Assembly (NCBI GenBank): GCA_964476445.1
Contig: CAYZAK010000020.1
Coordinates: 1-30,677, forward strand
DNA length: 30,677 nucleotides
From: CAYZAK01 sp964476445
GTDB lineage: Bacteria > CG03 > SLGR01 > JAGXOG01
Direction: 5' to 3'
The position numbers and the translations under genes are program-made. Of the stretch, positions 25,842-30,677 are shown one piece after another; position 1 is the stretch's first letter; every line of letters begins with the position of its first letter. Below the pieces are notes generated by a model. That model saw only the letters and a list, made by a program, of their open reading frames with translations, ran no database searches and had not been told where the DNA came from.

Positions 25842-25869
25842 AAAAAAATATAACTGGTTATTTATAACC
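25842..25869 (-). terminator. possible hairpin terminator or attenuator before tamB
   Basis: On the minus strand GGTTAT-AA-ATAACC (25856-25869) is followed seven bases later by seven T residues (25842-25848), ending about 10 bases before the tamB GTG. The gap between stem and T-run is too long for a classic terminator, so the call is weak. Confidence 0.25.
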
Positions 25870-25905
25870 TGTATATTAAAATATATAACAGAAATGCTCT
25901 TTTAT

Positions 25906-26541
25906 TTAACTCATCTGGTCAATAAGTTCTTTTACTTTTTTATATATTTTTCTGGGCTCCTTAATATCCAGGATTCTCTTACCGCTTCGGGAAACTCCTG
26001 TCTGGTGACCCGTAGCAGGCGTTGAGAGAAGTATTGTTCCCAGTCCGTATTTTTTCTGAATAATACCCTGGCGGAGATTTACTTCCACAATATTTTTATA
26101 ACTTATAGATTTTTCTTCTACGGTAAAAAATCCCTCGTAATATTCCAGTTTATCCTGAAAAAATCGGTATTCGGTCTTAGCATAAGTATTTTTTTTGGCA
26201 ATATAAAAAACAACCGGAATACCAAAAAAAAACAGTATTCCAAAAAAAATGAAAGTAGACCAGGCAGGCAGTTTAAGGTTAAAAAACTGTACGGCAAAAA
26301 GACTTAATCCTCCAAAAAAAAAGCCGGCCCAAATAGTGAAGAATATTTGTATAGGTAACACTGATACAATAGTGACCCAGGGTATAAAAGTAGGTTTTGT
26401 AACCAGTAACGGCCCGCCCGATTTAGATTTAAGCCGGTACCCGGTTTTTTTAGTCTTATGAGCAGCATTAACAGGGGTCCCGCAACTTGAACAGAATTTA
26501 CCTCCAGGATTTACTTTACTGCCGCAATTTGAACAGTACAT
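25906..26541 (-). CDS. zinc-ribbon and bacterial PH-domain membrane protein
   Basis: The 211-residue protein has an N-terminal zinc ribbon with Cys 3, 6, 17 and 20 (CSNC ... CSSC), a linker, two membrane segments (about residues 52-115), and a bPH2-type PH domain (about 120-205; EYRFFQDKLEYYEGFF, then ISYKNIVEVNLRQGIIQKKY and a GTILLSTPATG strand). Such proteins sit in the inner membrane with both domains in the cytoplasm; their role is not established. GGAG precedes the ATG by 7-8 bases. It follows the response-regulator gene by 43 bases and precedes tamB by 74, so the three may form one transcription unit. Confidence 0.85.
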   Translation of the reverse strand: MYCSNCGSKVNPGGKFCSSCGTPVNAAHKTKKTGYRLKSKSGGPLLVTKPTFIPWVTIVSVLPIQIFFTIWAGFFFGGLSLFAVQFFNLKLPAWSTFIFFGILFFFGIPVVFYIAKKNTYAKTEYRFFQDKLEYYEGFFTVEEKSISYKNIVEVNLRQGIIQKKYGLGTILLSTPATGHQTGVSRSGKRILDIKEPRKIYKKVKELIDQMS

Positions 26542-26584
26542 TTATTTTTTCTCCTAATTTATTGTGAACTGAGCAGGGATAATT

Positions 26585-26962
26585 TTACAGAATTTCATCT
26601 ATTTTTTCCCGGAGACGATCCCAATCCACCGGTTTAATTAGATAAGAATCGGCGCCCGCGTTGTATCCTTTATCTACATCACCTATTTTCCCCCGTCCGG
26701 TAAGAAGTAAAATAGGTATTTTTTTTGTACTTGAATTATTTTTAAGTACTTTACAAACTTCAAAACCATCCATAGAAGGCAGCCCCACATCCAGTAATAC
26801 AATATCCGGTTTTTTGTCTTTAGCCTTAGAAATAGCTTCTTTCCCGTTTATGCCTTCTATAACCTCCATATTCCAGTTTTCCAGGATAAGCTTCCCGGCT
26901 CGGCGGAGTCGGTCATCATCATCTACTAGTAAAACTTTTATTGTTTTTGAAAATAATCCCAT
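26585..26962 (-). CDS. stand-alone response-regulator receiver (CheY/Spo0F-like)
   Basis: The 125-residue protein is a single REC domain. Acidic pocket Asp 14-15 (LLVDDDD), phospho-acceptor Asp 58 (VLLDVGLPSMDGFEV), switch Thr 88 (LLLTGRG) and Lys 110 (YLIKPVD) are all present. There is no output domain, so it must act by protein contact or as a phosphorelay step. No histidine kinase is in the window. GAGGAT lies 5 bases before the ATG and a good promoter lies at 26982-27010. Confidence 0.9.
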   Translation of the reverse strand: MGLFSKTIKVLLVDDDDRLRRAGKLILENWNMEVIEGINGKEAISKAKDKKPDIVLLDVGLPSMDGFEVCKVLKNNSSTKKIPILLLTGRGKIGDVDKGYNAGADSYLIKPVDWDRLREKIDEIL

Positions 26963-26981
26963 AGCATCCTCTAATACATAA

Positions 26982-27010
26982 ATTTAACAGAATTATAGTT
27001 AAAATGTCAA
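26982..27010 (-). promoter_or_regulatory. sigma-70-type promoter for the response regulator
   Basis: On the minus strand TTGACA (27005-27010), 17 bases, TTAAAT (26982-26987). The spacing is ideal and the -35 perfect; the -10 is moderate. It lies 20-48 bases ahead of the ATG at 26962. Confidence 0.45.
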
Positions 27011-27016
27011 CTTGCC

Positions 27017-27030
27017 GGTAAATATTTACC
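27017..27030. promoter_or_regulatory. 14-bp perfect palindrome next to the promoter
   Basis: GGTAAATATTTACC is a perfect palindrome six bases upstream of the -35 of the response-regulator promoter and overlapping the end of the nucleotidase gene. It could be a regulator-binding site; part of it encodes the nucleotidase C-terminus, so its conservation is untested. Confidence 0.3.
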
Positions 27031-28981
27031 TATTAACTTTTTTGAAACTTATCTTTTTAAGTAATAAAACCAAAATGACAAAAACAATAATTCCGAGCAG
27101 ATAACTATTATAAGCCCACCCTTCTATAGAATTTATCCGACCTGACGGCGCTCTGTAATATTCGGGCATAACCGGAATACCCTCACTATCTTTATTCTGC
27201 CGGGTTGCATATTTAATTGCCGCCTCCCAGGCCCTGAGCGGACGGTCCTTATAAAAAATACTGCTCTGTTCAATGTTTTTTAGAGCAATAGGATTCCCCT
27301 GTTCATCTTTAGGTACTATCTCAACATGGGGTAACATTTCCCCTACCATATATAAAGATGATATAATATAGGTATCAGTTATAAGATTATAGAGTTTCTT
27401 ATTATTCTTTTTAAGAGGTACGTATTCATCACTTTCCGAACGGGATGGTTGAACTCCCCGGCCGGTATAAAGCTTTGCCTTTTTCACCGCCCGTGTTGTG
27501 GGAACCGGTATATCCAGAAACGGTACCTTAAACAGAACCGCATCTGAAGAATTATAATCGTAACTTATACCGGAAAATTGAAGAAAATAATCTCCACCCA
27601 GAAGTTCTTTCATAAGCACTGATGACTCTAATATGTAGCCTATCTCCTTTCCGGTAAAATATACCGAAACCAGGGGGTAGCCTGGATATAGCTCCTCACC
27701 CCGGCCCAGCCCGGTAACGCCGGTCATATTATAAAAAGTTATATCGCCGTCCCGGCCAGGGATAAAGTCATCCCTTATATTCGCATTAACCTGAAGTGAT
27801 AAATCGGCCCGGGTTTTGGAAATTTCACTTCCTACAATACGCATCGCGTCGGTAATAAAATTACCGGCGGTACTTTCCTCAGTAAGTGGTTCTTTGGGTA
27901 ATTTAAAATCAGAACGGATAACCGTATCCAGAGCTCTCTGGTATTCCCCCCCGGTCAGTTCATAGATAATTTCACCAAGTTTTTTCTTGTAAAAATTAAC
28001 CATTTTAGAAATAACTGGATGAGGAGACACATTAGCATCGATTGGAATAAGATAGGGTGAATTACTGGATTTATTTAAAATTTTTAACTGTTCCGTTTTT
28101 AAATTATAAGATAACTCCAGATAACCCAGGTGACTTAAATAGTACCCGGCCTGAACAATAGGAGTATTATCCTTGTAAACAGGTTCTTTAAGAGGGGTAT
28201 GGCAATGGGACCCAATTATGAGATCTATTTCAGGAACTTTTTGGGCAAGTTTGCGATCGTCTTCTATCCCTGAATGGGTAAGAGCCACTATAACATCCGC
28301 TCCTTTTTCACGAAGTTTTTTAATCTCTTCTCCGGCAGCCTGATAGGGTTCGAGGAACTCCATTTTATCGGACCGGGCAATGAGAGAAGATGCACTTTCT
28401 CCCAGGATTCCCAATAACCCTATCTTTAGCCCGTTGCTTTCTTCAAGGATATGCTGACTTTTAAATAGTCCTTTTTCTTTTATAGGATGGCCGTGCGGGG
28501 CCCGGGAATTGGTGGCCAGTAAAGTCAAGCTTTTATGGGCCCGAGGGTACCCGGTTTCCAAAAGATATTCGGCAAGCACCTCGGTTCCGTAATCGTATTC
28601 ATGGTTTCCTATTACCGCCGCATCATAACCTATTTTTTTCATAATTTTTAATTCGGGAGAGTATCCATGAAAAGCCAGCCATCCGAATATGGAACCGCCA
28701 AAATAATCACCGGCGTTAAGCAAAAAAACATCTTCTTCTTTTTCCTGTCTTATTTTTTCCACCAGTGTAGCCAGCCGGGCAAAACCGCCCTGGGTAGGAT
28801 CTTCTTTAGGACTTTTAGCTCCGGGGATGTAATCTATCGCCGGAGAATGGGGAATTAGATTAGAATGTTCATCGTTGGTATGAAGTACGGTAAAGGTTAT
28901 TTCTTTACTGGGATAACCGGAACTAACCCCCATTACCAATATCATTAAAGTTAGTAAAATAATTTTAAAATTTATTTTCAT
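27026..28981 (-). CDS. secreted 5'-nucleotidase/metallophosphoesterase (UshA-like), membrane-anchored
   Basis: The 651-residue protein starts with a signal peptide (about 1-24), then a calcineurin-like phosphoesterase domain with the binuclear metal motifs LHTNDEHSNL (Asp 37, His 39), NAGDYFGGS (92), GNHEYDYG (125-132), ALTHSGIEDD and GSHCHTPL. A 5'-nucleotidase C-terminal domain follows (about 345-600), and a single membrane helix with a basic tail ends the chain (YLLGIIVFVILVLLLKK). It probably hydrolyses nucleotides or sugar nucleotides in the periplasm while held to a membrane. The ATG at 28981 is preferred over 28999: it has AAGGA at a proper distance and starts the signal peptide directly. 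It lies just downstream of the BASS carrier. Confidence 0.9.
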   Translation of the reverse strand: MKINFKIILLTLMILVMGVSSGYPSKEITFTVLHTNDEHSNLIPHSPAIDYIPGAKSPKEDPTQGGFARLATLVEKIRQEKEEDVFLLNAGDYFGGSIFGWLAFHGYSPELKIMKKIGYDAAVIGNHEYDYGTEVLAEYLLETGYPRAHKSLTLLATNSRAPHGHPIKEKGLFKSQHILEESNGLKIGLLGILGESASSLIARSDKMEFLEPYQAAGEEIKKLREKGADVIVALTHSGIEDDRKLAQKVPEIDLIIGSHCHTPLKEPVYKDNTPIVQAGYYLSHLGYLELSYNLKTEQLKILNKSSNSPYLIPIDANVSPHPVISKMVNFYKKKLGEIIYELTGGEYQRALDTVIRSDFKLPKEPLTEESTAGNFITDAMRIVGSEISKTRADLSLQVNANIRDDFIPGRDGDITFYNMTGVTGLGRGEELYPGYPLVSVYFTGKEIGYILESSVLMKELLGGDYFLQFSGISYDYNSSDAVLFKVPFLDIPVPTTRAVKKAKLYTGRGVQPSRSESDEYVPLKKNNKKLYNLITDTYIISSLYMVGEMLPHVEIVPKDEQGNPIALKNIEQSSIFYKDRPLRAWEAAIKYATRQNKDSEGIPVMPEYYRAPSGRINSIEGWAYNSYLLGIIVFVILVLLLKKISFKKVNR

Positions 28982-28998
28982 ACTTATCCTTAAAAACA

Positions 28999-29898
28999 TT
29001 AACCAGTTGATTGTAAAATTTTATCCACAAACATGAGATACACCAGAGTAACAAAGGTCACCACCGTACCTGGTATTGCTCCCTGCGGGCCCAGCAGAGA
29101 AAGTCCGGCGGTAGCCCCAAAAATAGAATTTTTAATTGTAGCCACCAGCACTATACTCTTTTTAACTTTTACACTATAATCTAAAAATCTTAAAATAAAC
29201 CGGGCCATAAAAGCCAAACCAAAAACTACTATAAAAGATATTAACAGAAGTTTAACTATATATACAGGCTGCCCGAAAAGAAAATTTCTATTAATCCCGA
29301 ATATAACCGCAAAAATAACCCCAAATCCGATATTTACCGCCCCTCCATGGATTTTTTTAGCAAAATCTTTCAAATATATTTTCTGTAAAATTAGCCCTAA
29401 TATTAACGGAATAATAATAAGATAAAAAAGCATTCTTAACAAAGAGAGGTAACTTATAGCGTTACTGCCTATAAAAAAAGCGGTCAACCCCGGAGTAAAT
29501 AACAAGGTAGCAATAAAAGCTGAAAGAGTGGCCGCTGTTGCAAAAAACATGTTCCCGCCTACCACAGAAGCAAACGGCATAATTGCCAGCCCCGGAGGGG
29601 TAGCTGCCGTAAGAACAAGCCCCGCCCACAGTTCTCCTTCTATTTTAAAAAGACGGCCCAAGAACAAGAACATAAAAAATATTAAACAGTAATTAATTAA
29701 AATTCCGGCCAAAAACGGATCTCTGGATTTTTTCAGGTTTTTAAACGCAGAAAAATCCGTCTCCGTAAAAGATAGCGTCATTATTAATATCAATATGGGC
29801 ATATTTAAAAAAGAAAAGATTTCCATTGAACTCCCCCCTACAAGTCCAATTATAAAACTTAACGTAAAAATAAAATTTCGGTTTAGCAATAATTTCAT
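28999..29898 (-). CDS. bile acid:sodium symporter (BASS/SBF) family carrier
   Basis: The 299-residue protein has about 9-10 membrane segments in the BASS fold. A broken-helix motif typical of the family is visible (AATPPGLAIMPFASVVGGN, about residues 100-118), matched by a second one in the C-terminal half (TIKNSIFGATAGLSLLGPQG). BASS-family carriers move organic anions with Na+, though bacterial members use varied substrates (pantoate, keto-acids, arsenite-like relatives). The substrate here is unknown. Its stop lies 18 bases before the preferred nucleotidase ATG, and a TAATG junction gives an alternative start, so the two are coupled. That pairing hints at salvage of a product of the nucleotidase, but this is inference. 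Confidence 0.78.
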   Translation of the reverse strand: MKLLLNRNFIFTLSFIIGLVGGSSMEIFSFLNMPILILIMTLSFTETDFSAFKNLKKSRDPFLAGILINYCLIFFMFLFLGRLFKIEGELWAGLVLTAATPPGLAIMPFASVVGGNMFFATAATLSAFIATLLFTPGLTAFFIGSNAISYLSLLRMLFYLIIIPLILGLILQKIYLKDFAKKIHGGAVNIGFGVIFAVIFGINRNFLFGQPVYIVKLLLISFIVVFGLAFMARFILRFLDYSVKVKKSIVLVATIKNSIFGATAGLSLLGPQGAIPGTVVTFVTLVYLMFVDKILQSTG

Positions 29899-29950
29899 TT
29901 CTTTATTTCTTCTCTTTTATAATAATTTTTATTTATTTTTATCAATATAA

Positions 29951-30365
29951 TCAGGGGTTCTGCTTAAAGAAATCCCATATTAAATCATTTGCCGGGAACT
30001 GTAAAGCCGGTTCCGGTGCTCTTCTATAAGGTTTTTCTTTGCTTCCCGGCCAGGCGTTTTGAATAAAATATTTCACAACCTGAGCGTCTTTTATACCGGA
30101 ACTATAGGCAACTACCGTAGAATTAAGTTCAGGGTCAAACTCTATAACAGGATATTTTATACTCTTATTCGCTTGTGCCCACCAACTTAATGTATCGGCC
30201 GCAGAAAGCATATAACGGTGCTTTGCAAATGATTTTTCTTGTTTCCCGCCTTCAATGTGTACACTTTGATCCTGAACTCCATGAATAATTAAAACAGCAA
30301 CCGGTTTTTCAGGCAAAGGAGGCATTATGATTACAGGCTGGTTTTGTTTACTCCCCCCGGCGGTA
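29951..30365 (-). pseudogene. C-terminal remnant of a PHB-depolymerase-like (LpqC/COG3509) esterase
   Basis: The frame contains PEKPVAVLIIHGVQDQSVHI, SAADTLSWWAQANKS and FPANDLIWDFFKQNP, the C-terminal third of polyhydroxybutyrate depolymerase-like esterases (usually about 300 residues, secreted). The GxSxG nucleophile region is missing entirely. The catalytic His region, normally GGHxWPG, reads IQNAWPG, as if Gly-Gly-His had been deleted. An ATG at 30421 would give a 156-residue ORF, but its first ~20 residues are the out-of-frame reading of the small membrane-protein gene. I place the junction at about 30355-30375. The remnant cannot be an active esterase. It has no ribosome site. Confidence 0.75.
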
Positions 30366-30513
30366 ATACTACTATTAAAAAAGTGGCTACCGGACCCAAT
30401 ATAAGAGAAACCGCCCACCATATTAATCCGCTCCGGTATTTTCCCTGGGCCAAACCGGCATTTACCAGACTAAGTGTTCCCCAACCGACAAAATACGGAG
30501 TAGATGTATACAT
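30331..30513 (-). CDS. small two-segment membrane protein of unknown function
   Basis: The 60-residue protein resembles the many short bacterial membrane proteins with an AxGRxxSGLxWWxxxLxxGPxA pattern (here LAQGKYRSGLIWWAVSLILG, then PVATFLIVVLPP). It has an N-terminal hydrophobic stretch, a basic loop and one strong helix. A good GGAGG at the right distance from the ATG supports real translation. Its last residues (GGVNKTSL) may come from the esterase DNA into which the gene runs, so the natural C-terminus may be lost. Function unknown. Confidence 0.62.
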   Translation of the reverse strand: MYTSTPYFVGWGTLSLVNAGLAQGKYRSGLIWWAVSLILGPVATFLIVVLPPGGVNKTSL

Positions 30514-30677
30514 TTTTTGCCTCCCTTAAATAATAAAACCTTTAATTTTTTAACTTCTAAATTTTCAGTTGTTCCTTATAATTAAATATAATACTTTTAC
30601 TCTGGTTAAACAAATTTTATAAGCTATATTTATTTTCAAAAACGAGTCTATTTTTGTTTTTATCTGATATTACCTAA

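Noticed and set aside
1..30677. tRNA, rRNA, CRISPR arrays, riboswitches
   Set aside because: No cloverleaf-like segment, conserved rRNA core, regularly spaced repeat or known riboswitch core was seen on either strand by eye.

Overview
This window looks like chromosomal DNA of an AT-rich, diderm (outer-membrane) bacterium. The diderm reading rests on a TamB-like protein (21842-25831) and an Omp85-family barrel (20085-21854) encoded as an overlapping pair. Cation handling is prominent: a CPA2-type antiporter, an almost complete Mrp/Mnh-type antiporter operon, a ZIP metal transporter and a bile-acid:Na+ symporter-like carrier, plus a c-di-AMP synthase domain protein. This suggests an organism under ionic or osmotic stress, possibly a halophilic or alkaliphilic anaerobe. 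A tamB-Omp85 order and a surface-polymer locus recall diderm Firmicutes such as Halanaerobiia, but I cannot fix the lineage from sequence alone. Nearly all genes are on the minus strand; the two plus-strand genes are a MEDS-domain protein and the ZIP transporter.

Layout. 1-2830: a stand-alone MEDS sensory protein, then the hflK-hflC membrane-protease regulator pair. 2884-10077: a CPA2 antiporter carrying USP-like and PTS EIIA-like C-terminal domains, then the Mrp-type operon mbhDE-mnhB-mnhC-mnhD-mnhE-mnhF-mnhG. MnhG also carries a C-terminal EIIA domain, and mnhB has no ATG, GTG or TTG start at its conserved N-terminus. 10150-10827: an AIM24/TIGR00266 protein. 10828-11500: non-coding DNA with a hairpin and a decayed IS30-family transposase tail. 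11502-17712: a probable surface-glycopolymer locus (CDP-glycerol transferase-like protein, a broken YidC/Oxa1-like gene, an LTA-synthase-like sulfatase-fold transferase, a GT2 polyprenyl-phosphate glycosyltransferase and a GT-C-like membrane protein). 17713-18553: mostly decayed sequence. 18554-19928: ZIP transporter facing a soluble diadenylate cyclase-domain protein. 20085-27010: Omp85/TamB, a zinc-ribbon plus PH-domain membrane protein and an orphan response regulator. 27026-29898: a secreted, membrane-anchored 5'-nucleotidase translationally linked to a BASS-family carrier. 29951-30513: a small membrane protein gene running into the remains of a PHB-depolymerase-like esterase.

The most interesting point is that two adjacent cation-transport units have each acquired a PTS EIIA-like domain that keeps the phospho-acceptor histidine. 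This suggests phosphorylation-dependent control of Na+/K+/H+ exchange by a nitrogen-PTS-like system encoded elsewhere. Other points are the non-canonical start of mnhB, a diadenylate cyclase with an altered RHR motif and an apparently near-leaderless promoter, and three decaying loci (IS30 tail, YidC-like gene, esterase).
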